64,000 bases of DNA from Fistularia commersonii (Eukaryota > Chordata > Actinopteri > Syngnathiformes > Fistulariidae). The translations under genes were made by a program, and so were the position numbers. The notes under the pieces are model-generated. The model made no database searches. It saw only the letters and a program-made list of their open reading frames with translations, and was not told the origin of the DNA. Positions 34,190-45,730 of the stretch are shown in pieces. Numbering within the stretch: position 1 is the first letter of the stretch; the number at the start of each line of letters is the position of its first letter. Location: positions 13,706,758-13,770,757 of the forward strand of contig JBBMNZ010000001.1 in NCBI GenBank assembly GCA_037954325.1, read 5' to 3'.

Positions 34190-37100
34190 AGCCTCAGGGC
34201 GGCAAGGGCCGGTGTCTCCTCGAGCCAGCCTCGGGGGGGCATGGACCAGTGTCTTCCTGAGCCGGTACCAAGCCCGGATAAATGCAGCGGGTTTCGTCAG
34301 GAAGGGCATCCGGTGTAAAATTTTGCCAAAACCAAACATGCGAATCAATCATAATAACCAGATCATACCAAATCGGTCGAGGCCTAGATTAACAACGACC
34401 GCCATTGGTACCAATGGCCTATAGGGAACCAATGGAAACTGGGCTATTGGGTCAAAGAAGGAGAGGAGGAAGGCATGTTCTGAGGCAGAGAGAGAAGAGG
34501 AAAGGCAAGAGTCTTTGACTGAGTAGGTACTTTGAATATTGGGACTATGACAGGAAAAGGTAGAGAGTTGGTCGAAATGATGCAGAGAAGGGAGGTGGAT
34601 ATACTGTGGGTCAAGGAGACCAGGTGGAAAGGTAGTAAGGCTGGAAGCTTAGGAGCAGGCTTTAAGTTATACTATCCTGGTACTGACTGGAAGAGAAATC
34701 GAGTAGAAGTTTTCTTGAGGGAGGAGTTTGTTAGGAACGATCTGGAGGTGAAAAGAATGTCAGATAGACTTATGAGTCTGAAACTGGAAATTGAAGGTGT
34801 GATGCTCAGTGTTATTAGTGGCTATGTCCCGCAGGAGGGATGTGGGTTTGAGAAGGAGAAGTTCTGGAATAAGCTAGATGGAGTGATGCAGAATATCCCC
34901 AGACATGAGAGTGGTAATTGGTGCAGACTTCAATGGGCATGTTGGTGAAGACCATCGAGGGGATGAAGAAGTGATGGGCAGACGGGTTAGGAACGCAGAG
35001 AGTCAGACGGTGGTAGATTTTGCAAAAAGGATGGAAATGGCAATAGTGAACACTTTTTCCAGAAAAGACAGGAACATAGGGGAATGTATAAGAGCAGAGG
35101 TAGGAGCATGCAGGTAGACTACCTCTTGCATAGACGAGGTAACCTGAAAGAGATCAGTGACTGCAAAGTAGTTGTAGGTGAGAGCGTAGCCAGACAGCAT
35201 AGAATGTTGGCTTGTAGGATGACTGGTGACAAGGAAGATCAAGAGCACAAAGGCAGAAGACAAAGTGGTGGAAGCTGAAAAGGGGGGAGTGTTGTGTGGT
35301 TTTCAGGAAGGAGTTGAGAAAGGCTCTGGGTGGTCAGGGAGAGCTCCAAGATGATTGGACAACAAAAGCCAGTGTAATCAGGGTGACAGGTAGGAGAGCA
35401 CTTGGTGTGTCATCTGGAAGGAAAGTAGATAAGGAGACTTGGTGGTGGAATGAGGAAGTGCAGGAGTATATACAAAGAAAGCGGGTAGCAGAGAAGAAGT
35501 GGGACACTGAGAGGACTGAAGAGAACAGATGAGAGTACCGGGAGATACAACGTAACGTAAAGATAGAGGTAGCAAAGACAAACAAAGGCCGGATGATCTG
35601 TATGCTCGGCTGGACAGTAAGGAGGGAGAGAATGATCTACACAGGGTGGCAAAACAGAGAGATAAAGATGGAGAGGATGGTCCGGGTGATTAAGGAATTA
35701 TAGGAAATGTATTGACAGATGCTAGAAGAGTGAAGGGACGACAGAAAGAGTACTTTGAAGAGCTGATGAATGTGGAAAATGAAAGAGAGGCAAGGGTAGA
35801 AGAGGTGACTATTGCAGACCACAAAGTACCACAGATTAGTAAACGTGAAGTGAGGATGGTATTGAAGAAGATGGAAAAGCTCTGGGTCATGATGATATAC
35901 CTGTGGAGGTATGGAAGTGTCTAGGAGAGGCAGCGGTAGAGTTTCTGACTAGATTATTCAACAGGATCTTAGAGAGTGAGAAGATGTCTGAAGAATGGAG
36001 ACGAAGTGTGAGGGTGTTCATTTTTTAAGAACAAGGGGGATGTGCAGAATCGCGGCAACTATAGAGGGATGAGGTTGATGAGCCATACAATGAAATTATG
36101 CGAAAGAGTAGTGGAAACTAGACTGAGAGCAGAAATCAGTATTTGTGAACAGCAGTATGGCTTCATGCCTAAAAGGAGTACTACAGATGCAGTATTTACT
36201 TTGAGAATGCAAATAGAGAAGTACAGAGAAGGCCAGAGGGAGCTGCACTGTGTTTTTGTAGACCTAGAAAAAGCATACGATAGGGTGCCAAGAGAGGAAC
36301 TCTGGGATTGTATGAGAAAATCTGGAGTGGCAGGGAGGTGGGACTCCATCAGGGATGAGCTCTGAGCCCCTTCTTGTTTGCAGTGGACAGGCTGACAGAT
36401 GAGGATACACAGGAATCTCCATGGACCATGATGTTTGCAGATGACATTGTGATATGTAGTGAGAACAGAGAACAGATTAAGGAAAATCTAGAGAGGTGGA
36501 GGTATGCGCTGGAAAGGAGAGGAATGCAGTTTGTCGCAATAAGACAGAAGATAAGTGTGTGAATGAGAGGAACTCAGGTGGAACAGTGAGGTTACAGGGA
36601 GAGAAGATCAAAAAGTTGAAGGATTTCAGGTACTTGGGGTTAATGGTCCAGAGCAACGGAGAGTGTGGAAAAGAGGTGAAGAGACGGGTTCAAGCATCCT
36701 GCAATGTGCAGCGAAGTGTCAGGGGTGCTATGCGATTGAAGACTATCAGATAGAGAGAAAGGAGGGGTGTACAAGACAGTGGTGTGACCAGCGATGCTAT
36801 ATGCCCTGTCTTTTCCAATGATGACAAGACAGAAGGCAGGGATGGAGGTTGCAGAGATGAAGATGTTAAGGTTCTCTTTGGGAGTGACCAGGATGGATAG
36901 GATCAGGAGTGAGTCTGTCAGAGGAACAGCACATGTTAGATGTTTTGGAGAGAAGGTCAGAGAAGCCAGTGAGATGGTTCAGTCATCTACAGAGGATGGA
37001 TAGTAAATATATTGGTGGACGGATGCTGGAATTGTTGCTGCCAGGCAGGAGGTCTCAAGGAAGACCAAAGAGAAGATTTATGGACGTAGTGAGAGAGGAT

Positions 37101-37212
37101 ATTGTAGTATTTGATGTGAGAGAGGAGGATACAGAGAATAGGGTTAGATGGAGAAGGTGGATACACTGTGGCGACCCCTGAAGGGAAAAGCCTAAAGGAG
37201 AAGAAGAAGACA
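34190..37212 (+). mobile_element. RTE-like LINE, nearly full length but mutated
   Basis: A 3-kb non-LTR retrotransposon. After a GC-rich leader (34190-34520), broken frames encode an AP-type endonuclease (VDILWVKETRWKGS near 34590, VIGADFNGHVGE near 34915), then a reverse transcriptase (NYRGMRLMSHTMKL near 36060, FVDLEKAYDRVPREEL near 36260, MMFADDIVICSE near 36430) and the C-terminal tail (GRPKRRFMDVV, RWIHCGDP). It ends in GAAGAAGAAGA. At least six stops or frameshifts interrupt it. The RTE assignment rests on layout, size and tail and is likely but not certain. Confidence 0.88.
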
Positions 37213-37214
37213 AG

Positions 37215-38401
37215 ATGTATTGCCACAATAGGTTTTTCACTCAACGATAAATTGTTTTTTGAATTTTTAAGTCCTGGAAAAGGCCAGGTTATACAGTGTT
37301 CATTGGAAAAAAATGTCTCTGTCTGAATGCATGCTCATAATGAATTTCACATCAGCCAGTTCCCCTATTGATTTTACTTGTGATGGGTGTATTGCTTAGG
37401 GTAAGGTGAGTGCCATGTCAAATATGAATTCATTTGAATGCAAAATGCTATGGTATATGGTATGGAATATTTTCATAAACTTATCCCATGAATTTATAAA
37501 GGACTTAAAATAAAATACACAGTCAGCCTTCCCCAGAAGACACTGTGCTAGTGCACGAAAATGTGGTTGTTTGGTGGGGGTGGAGGGAGGGGTAGTGATA
37601 GGTGCAGACACCAGGTAACTGACATTATTGACACTGACAGGGTGGTGAGTCACCACAGCTCTTAGCGAGTTCCATTGCTTAACCTGAAGCAGTTAAATGA
37701 TTAACTATTTATAACTTCCACAACAGTCTAACAAAAAAATCTGGCAAGTGTTTTATCCTTTAAAGTAAAATAAATACATAGCAGTAAAAATATGCATTTT
37801 CATAGATCATTCCTGAAGTTTAATTGAAATTGTGAGAGCAAGAGTATGAGCAGCTTAAAACCACATCCCTGCAAGACTGTCAACACTCAGCCATGGCTGG
37901 CTGGTCAACATTTGCGCAAACGACAAACCCTCACTGACAAGCCTGTCTGATTCAAGCGGTTAACATCAAACAGTTTATTAGGGCTGATAATGTTCACCTT
38001 TCAGAGCTTATATGATAAATATATGGTCCTTTTAATAACCTTTAATCTCCTTCAAGGGGAGCAGTATATATAATTAATTTTCAGTCTACTGATCTATCAT
38101 GCAAACAATATAACAGTATTTTTCTCAGGGCTTTTCATTGCCAAGACTTCTGGCACAGAAATTATACATTAGAGGAAATCCATTACAGTAATGACGCTAA
38201 GGCCACTTCATTATTCACACAGAAGCAGTGCGGCTGTCAAAATAAATTATCATCGGTATTCCGTTAATGGAACTTTTCAAATCTCATCATGGAGAATGCC
38301 ATTAATCTGCACACAGTGTCTCTCTCAAGTGGTATGGTCAGACACTGTACCTCTGCTAGCGACCTGCAAAGATGAGAAACTCCCTGCCATCCTTATTCAT
38401 C

Positions 38402-38447
<46 letters not shown>

Positions 38448-39280
38448 TGATTGATGTTAACCATTGCAGCTCCACGCTGAACTCCTCCCAAGCTGCACTT
38501 CTTGCATTATAATGTACTGAATAGGAGATTTGACTCTAGGTGTACAAACGCCTGTAGTTGTAGATGACAAAGTCCAACCTTTCCCAGCCGCGGTGGAACA
38601 CTCTCGGCTAATTTGACAAATATTGCATTTTTTGGATTCGATAATTGCAAAGCCTTTGGTGTTCCTTGGGGTTCTCCACGCATCCATTCCTTTTATGCCA
38701 GCCAGCAGACACAGGCAAACTTCAAGATTTGTTCTATTAATATTGTGAATAGACATTTGTAGAGGAACATGAAAGTCATGCTTTATATCTGTCTTTATGC
38801 CTAAGCCTTGTGGCTGCTGTAAGTCTCCTCCTAATGTTGGCATTCTCCAAAAATCATGTTTTTTTAATCATGACAAACTGCAGTGGGAGTCAAAATCATT
38901 TTCATTTCTGGACAAAGGAAGCTAATAAATTATTTTATTTTTGGCTGCCTGGCTGGACCACAAGATCCAATAACTAAAATGATGAAGTCTGTAGAAGTCT
39001 GATATCATTAGTAATACAAAATGTGTTTGAGCTGTCACATCTTAGTTATGATTTTAATACAATTTATTTACAGTTTTACCGACTGATTACCTACAGTAGT
39101 TTTACTTTCTGATTCAGGATCAGTATATATGATGGTGAAACCATAAGTTCTACTTTTCTGCCTCAGATAGGAAAGATCTGCCTGAGAAGGAATTGCCTGC
39201 TTATTAGTCAACCAATCCTACCCTGCTCAGGTGTTGAATATTTGGATCTGTATCATTTTACTTTGAGTTTTATGGCAGGT
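37215..39280. other. intergenic DNA, no gene seen
   Basis: AT-rich single-copy-looking sequence with a GT microsatellite near 38.42 kb. No homology recognised. Confidence 0.6.
38405..38447. repeat. (TG)n microsatellite
   Basis: About 20 TG units. Confidence 0.95.
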
Positions 39281-39289
39281 ATCCATGTC

Positions 39290-40560
39290 TAGAAGGCGGC
39301 TTGGTCATGTTCCTGCCAAAAAACTCCCCATATGTCAAGCCTTTTCCTGCACCTGGCACTGCAGGGTGCCAATTGGGGTGGGTGGTGGGGGCTGGCTTGG
39401 TGATGAGGGGTTTGCAGGGTTGCTGGGAATTGTGGAGTTGGACAGCTCTGAGGTCAAAGGTTACTCTCCTTCTCTGGGTTTTGCAGGTGGGACAGCGGAG
39501 TCTGCGACCAGAGGGGAGCCACTCGAAAGCCGGGCGTAGGATGTGGGACTGATCTGCAAGGATCCTTTTGGGATTATTTTAATATTTCAGTGTGGTTAAA
39601 GCAGGTGAGAGATCTGAGGAGGTGGCCAATTATTTTGGAGCAGACCAAGGCAATGCATTTCAGGCGATTCCTGTCTTGTTGGGTGATGGAGTGGAACTAG
39701 CAGGTGAAGGAGAAGGTCATTATGTTGTCAATGTAGGCGTAACAGAATGTGGTTAGGATTGTGCTGCTAACCTCAAATGACCTCAGCTTCCTGAGCAGGT
39801 ACTGCCGTTGGTGACGTTTCCTGATGATCACCTCGGTGTTGGAGGAGAACCTCTGGAGGTTGTCGAAGACAATGTTTAGGTATCTCTACTCCTTCACCGT
39901 TTTTTACTGGCTCCCCTTGTATGGTGGTTATTGCCTCTGCCAGTTGCATCTGCATATTGGAGAATGTGATGACCATGTACTTAGTCTTGCTCACGTTCAG
40001 CTTCAGGCAGGAGGCATCGCACCAGAGCATGAAGTCCTGGAGGGCCGGGCCGTGGTGCACCCGACATTTGGGATAGGAGGACATTGTCGTTTGCATACAG
40101 TACTTCACCAGGTGGCAGTCCTGTTGGTTGGACTTGCAGTTTTCAGTGTAGAGGACAAAAGCTGGGGAGACAGGTTGCAGCATTGCGGTGAGACGGTGGT
40201 GGTGAAAAGACATCGGGGTGAGTGTTGTTCGCCAGAACCCTCTGGGATCTGTTGGTGAGGAAGCCAATGATTCACTGGACGAGCCGGTGGTTAAGGTGGA
40301 AACAGGTCATGAGCTTCTCTGCCAGTATGTATGGTTGCTTAGCGGTAAAAGCAGAGGATAAGTCGTCAAAAAGGAGCCTGGCTGTGTTGGGAGGGATTTC
40401 CAGGTGCCTGTGTATAGCCAGTGAGGAAGGTCTTGGCATCATCCACTCTGTTATGAGCCCTATAGGAGAATTGGAGAAAATGAACCAGGGGTTCAGTTAC
40501 TCTGGGAATGTGAAATTTTTACAATAATCTCCAAAGCCTTCATCACCAGAGAGGTGAGAG
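39290..40560 (-). mobile_element. L2-like LINE copy, minus strand
   Basis: The reverse complement reads through the reverse transcriptase, with LQDFMLWCDASCLKLNVSKT and MVITFSNMQMQLAEAITTIQ, then the same C-terminal region as the copy at 32 kb. The active-site segment is degenerate (YANDNV in place of a YADD-type motif), and stops occur throughout. It retains the central segment deleted in the other copy. Confidence 0.85.
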
Positions 40561-40588
40561 CCACTGGCCTGATGTCGTTCAGGGCCTT

Positions 40589-40808
40589 AGATATATTGAT
40601 ATATTGGTAGACGGATGCTAGGATTGGAGCTGCCAGGCAGGAGGTATAGAGGAAGACCAAGGAGAAGATTATGGACGTAGTGAGAGAGGATAAAAAAGTA
40701 GTTGGTGTGAGAGAGAAGGATACAGAGAATAGGGTTAGATGGAGGGGGTTGATTCACTGTGGCGAGCCCTGAAGGGAAAAGCAAAAAGGGGAAGAAGAAG
40801 AAGAGGAA
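40589..40808 (+). mobile_element. RTE-like LINE 3' end
   Basis: A close copy of the last 200 bases of the LINE at 34.2-37.2 kb (TGGTAGACGGATGCTAGGA, then GAGAATAGGGTTAGATGGAG) ending in GAAGAAGAAGAAGAGG. It directly abuts the opposite-strand L2-like copy, so one inserted next to or into the other. Confidence 0.85.
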
Positions 40809-41099
40809 GAATCCAAATGTAGAGAGACAAATAAGAGATTTTTTAATGCTTCTCATTGACCAAATGGTTATTGTCTGCAATCACAGATGTTTTATTGGCA
40901 ATTTGTGAAGTCGTCAAATAAGAAATAATGCACAGAGTGGCCATGTGGGGAAAAGCTGCTTAAATCTCTCCTCACAAATGCTCCCTAATGCAGATCAAAT
41001 TAAGTGGTTTGATACGTTCTCTGCCAATCGGATTAGGCTGATTAATTCCCAAAAGTGTTCAAATGATTAAAGCTGGTTAATGGGCCTCAGGAAAGTGAT

Positions 41100-41190
41100 T
41101 CGAGATTCAAGATTCAAAGATTCAAAGTGTTTATTGTCACATGTACGTGTAGAAACGTGTTTCCCTGTGCAGTGAAATTCCTACTTTGCT
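41100..41190. repeat. LINE 3' tail-like repeat
   Basis: GATTCAAAGATTCAAAGTG, then TTTATTGTCACATGTAC and GTGCAGTGAAATTCCTAC form the recognisable end of a retroelement family widespread in fish. Confidence 0.65.
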
Positions 41191-41199
41191 GTCTGTGTT

Positions 41200-42540
41200 G
41201 CATTTGGATATGTGCTAATAGGAAGAGTGATGTCATAGTTAGTTATGGCATCACAGGCAAATTCAACAATTCTGTAACTGAAGAAACTATAAATATATAA
41301 TTGATAATATAATATAATGAATATAAGATAATTGTTGATTTTATTGAAAACACAGACTCTGAGGAAGAAAATGCATGACATATGCCTCTGCAGTGTATTT
41401 GCTATGTAGTGACACTTGTGCCTAAATATAGAGGGGGAAAATGGAGCAGAAGAAAGGGGCAGAGTGGGAACCATAAATATTCACAGTCCATCCACAGAAG
41501 GTTGGTCGAAGGAGTAATCTTGTCTTCTCATAAACCCGGCGCTATGTTGCACTGTTTGGCCACACTGCGTTTCTATCTGTGGTGATTTATTTCAAATTTC
41601 AGCACTTTGATTATCATTCATTTCAAGAGTTATAAGAATTCGGTGCTATAGGCTGATGAGAGAGGGAAAGGAGGAGGAGACGACGAAACAGTTTGAGGTT
41701 AAGAATCCCTCCTCTTCCCTTCTAATAAACTCACATCCTCGGGGAGAGGCATCCATCACAGATACAGCGGGGCTGTTATGCCACATTGCCTCATGCATGT
41801 GAACGCAAGGTGACACCAGGGAAAGAAGCAACTCATGTGTGCCCAGTCTTATAAATGCAGCCCCATGTTTCCCTCATAAAATGTCCATCAGCGCTTAATG
41901 CATATCCCAGTGAAAATGACAGAGTCCAGACCTGCACATTATTAACTTGAGACATTTTTATGAGTCTGTGCAATTGAGCGCTCCTTCTGCATAAGATATG
42001 TGTCCAGTTTACAAAGACTTTGTATCAGTCTTGCAACATAGCATTGCAACCTGTGATAGATATGCATGATTTGAGCCTTTTTACCTGAGTCTTAACCATG
42101 AATGAGTCCTTTTAAATAATGTAGTCATATTATCATTATCCTCCAGTGGGAACAGAATAAATTATGCTTATTATTGCTGTGATTCATTCTCCTCGGACAT
42201 TTCTTTCTTGCATGGGATGTATGTCTTTTTGTGTTGTAAAAAATTTCAACAATGATAAATTGTGACATGGAATCATAAGAAGCCTAACAGAAGAGAAATA
42301 GATGCAGAATCCAATTGGCAGAATCATGATGAATGTATGGGATTTGTCCTAAAATATTAAGAAAACATAAATTTGCAATGACTTTATCAGTGATTTATTT
42401 CCAAGCTCTATTTGAAGCCAATCCAGATGCTTACACATTGAAAAAGCATCTATTTTCTATGTTTGAAATGATGATAAGGTGGAAAAAAATTACTGATACA
42501 AATAAAATATAGACAAGGACGTGCAAGCTCATTTTTGGTT
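41200..42540. other. intergenic DNA upstream of syndig1l
   Basis: AT-rich with no recognised gene or clear repeat. Confidence 0.5.
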
Positions 42541-42559
42541 TGAAACTATTTAAGGTGCT

Positions 42560-43033
42560 TTGGCGGAAGTCGTCCTACCAAAGGGGGGACGCGGCTTATG
42601 TAACGACGTGCCACCGCATCCGTGAGTGTGTGTGTGTTTGCGTAAAACCTGAACCAGGTCGTTTTATATGTGGAAGGAAGAGCAGGGCAAGTAGACTTTC
42701 CAAATCAAGTAAATCCCGAGTGGGTACGTGAGTTTTACGGAGGTTCGGGCAGCAGACCGGGGGGAGGGGGCTGGAGTCTGCCGGAGTGGTTTGAGGCTGG
42801 AGCTCAGTGTGAAACTGTGCGTAAAAGCCGTCAGACGCGTCTGTGGTTTTGGATGGCAGAAGGAGCCAGGAGAACGAGGTCCTTTCCTACAACTTCCTTC
42901 AATCGGATGCTGTTCCAAAGACAGTTTCACTAAACTGACAAGGCGGCGGACAAAGGTGGGTGCGGGTTTCTACCGAGGCAGTTGCGCTGAGGAACGATGC
43001 TGAACAAAAACACAGCGGGATTTTTCGCTACAG
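42560..43033 (+). promoter_or_regulatory. syndig1l: syndig1l promoter and probable non-coding first exon
   Basis: A GC- and CpG-richer block in AT-rich surroundings, ending at CGCTACAG followed by a GTAAGA donor at 43034. The next acceptor in the right place is at 45237, just before the syndig1l start, so this is the likely untranslated exon 1. The transcription start is not visible. The short open frames in this block have no recognised similarity. Confidence 0.6.
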
Positions 43034-45304
43034 GTAAGAGCCTATGCCCAAATTGCACATTACTGTCGTTTCCAGGACAATGCAGGAGTGAAAATGTGCC
43101 GAAGCGCTCCGCTGATACAAATTTAAAACGTAGTAGACAATGTGATGGAAAGATGGAAAGCTGAAGAGATGTGAATACAAATCTATGAAATTAGAGGGGT
43201 GTGACGGCAGCTCTCCTCTGTGTGCGCTCATGATTATTAATAACTCTGCGTCCAGGCTCACACTCAAACACACACAAGCGCACACGCGTGTTAAGTGAAC
43301 ATCCCTCTTGTGTCAGTTTAATTATTTCTGAAAGTGGGATGTGGTTTTGTTGTCTGATATGGTGTGTAATGGAAGTCCCTCATAATCGTGGGAGTTGCTC
43401 AGACCGAGCAGAGAACGCACTGTGGAAAAGACTTGTCTTGTGCGTGGGTTCATTTTCAGCCACTGCGCTATATTATTCATGCTTCTCCAGGCCGATCAAT
43501 TCTGCACATACTGTGTCTCTCGGTCTCTTGGGGTCATTAAGGCCAAAGGTTTGGTTAAGACATACCGCCCCCTCCAATGAGACATCCTACATGCATAGAT
43601 AATGTAGCTTATACTTCTATTTTATTTTGAGTTTTTTTTTTTTTTTACTGCAGTTGAAGACGTACATTGTGTTGTTCTTCTTACTGTGTCAGAGCAATGG
43701 CTTCAACTCCAGAATTTTTTTCTTTGGTTGTTTATTTTGTATACAAATCTATCATGTCCCAAACGACGTAAATGAAGCTATAGTATAAATCTGTGCAATC
43801 ACTACATCTATACCTGTTTACAAAAAGCAAATAAAAAAAACATTAAATGCGTGTCCTGTTGATTTGTTGTTTGCCTTAGTTCACTCTTGAAAAATTACAA
43901 GCAGACACTTAAGGGGCTATCAGCTTATGACAGCAATGGGCGGAAGATGGCTTTATTGAAAGCTATCCTTGTCAACTGGAGGGGAAATGACTGCTGGTGC
44001 TGTAAGACTAATTTGCAAAATACTAATTTGCTCCCATATCATGCGACTGGGTGCCTTATTGATTGCCTCAGTGGTCTCACTTCACGGCCCCCTCATCAGT
44101 TATGCTTGTAAAATTGAGTCCGGACAGTAATTCCAAAGAGCACTTAAAGTAATCAGTATGCACTGCAAGATGTAACAACACCTGTCATACTATTGTTGTT
44201 AGACGTTGCAAGCAGCTGTAACAAGTGCCAGACATTTCCTTATGTTTATATGAACGCGGGGTTATGTGATACCATAGCTGAACATACAACAGATATTGAT
44301 TTTTATGGATTTTTTTTTTTCTCATGAGGGAGTGCTGAATCCCAAGCAAAGATAAATATTCCCTCATAGAAAATGATTGCTAGAACATTTCATCTAATTG
44401 GACACATTTCTCTCATCTGCTTGCAGGCAGCAAGGCGAGTATATTTGAAGGTTTACTAAAATGTTATCTGACATGGTTTTTGCTGAAAAAAGTTAGCTAA
44501 TTAATTTTCTTGAAATGCCGCCTACTCTCCCTCATCAAAAATTTTCAGAGTGCAGATATCTTTCATCTCAAAAACTGGTCTGAGGTCCATTGTCAGTGCC
44601 AGAAAATCCCATTTTTACCCCACACGTACGTGTGTAGGCTGTGTAAAGGTATGACCAGCTGCGTTTTGGTTTCTTGTTCCATGTGTGAATTTCCTATACA
44701 TTTTGTACACGTTTTCTTATGGATCCATAGCCCTTTGTTTTTTAGAAAAAAAACTTCTATAACCCTTTAGGCCTGGCACCAAGTCAAGAAGCTTGCAGAC
44801 AAACAATTTCCACAAACTGTTTGAACTAGGCAAAAGAAAGAAATAAGAGAGAAAAAGGCAAAGGTACAAGACTCCATGAAAGACACAGCAATCCCATTAA
44901 CCAGTGTGAATCCATCCCAGAATGGCTCTAAAAACTCACTGGTACTTTGAAGATGAAAATACTGGCTGCTTGATTGCCAGTTGTTCAAGGCGTATGTGTG
45001 TAATGCTTGTAGCTGAGAATGCTACTCTATGTTTGAGAAGATAATAAGAACAGTAAGTACAAATGCAAAAAGATCTTTAAAATCTGAAATTTTAACAGTG
45101 ATTATATTACACAGTAGAGCTTAAACCCTCTAGAACACAAAGAAAAAAATCAAATGTGTGACTCGAAGGGTCTTTATATTCATATATATTGAAATTGCAT
45201 AAACACTATTTTCACATGTATGTAACTTTTTTTCCAGCTGCAAGACTGCAGAATCTTTTTTGGACTCCGTTTTTTGATCCACTATAAGTGTGAACCCAAA
45301 AAAC

Positions 45305-45730
45305 ATGGAGAGCCTCAGTGAGCTCCAGAACCCTCTGCTTGGCAAAAGCAGTAGACACACTGTGCAGAAAGACTGTCAGGGTTATCAGTGTGATTTCCCC
45401 AGCCAGCAATACCAGGACAACATCCTCGGCTTCTACTACACGGGGACTAACAGCAGCCACAAGGCTCAGCAGTTCCTGGATGCGACATCTCTTCATCTCG
45501 CCGTTGAGGCCTTCTACAAGCCCAGCTTCATCCTCTGCAAGGATGATGTCAGCCTCCACAGCAAAGACTCCAAGAGTGAGAGCTTTGAGACCACTTTCAC
45601 CGAGAATAAGGACGCTGTGTTGGATGGAGTTTCCACAGAGAACGCTGTGAATGGCATACGAGGAGAGAAGGATGTGAAGATCCAGACGGTGTCCTACGAT
45701 GTGGACGAAGAGCAGGGACCTGAGTATGAG
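45305..45730 (+). CDS. syndig1l: syndig1l coding exon 1 (gene exon 2)
   Basis: The exon begins at 45238 after TTTTTTTCCAG and includes 67 bases of 5' UTR. The coding part is 142 codons, ending before GTCAGA at 45731. It is the cytoplasmic N-terminal region, with IQTVSYDVDEEQGPE near its end. Confidence 0.92.

Noticed and set aside
34532..36753. Series of open frames that could be called separate genes
   Set aside because: All are pieces of one mutated LINE (endonuclease and reverse transcriptase) and not host genes.
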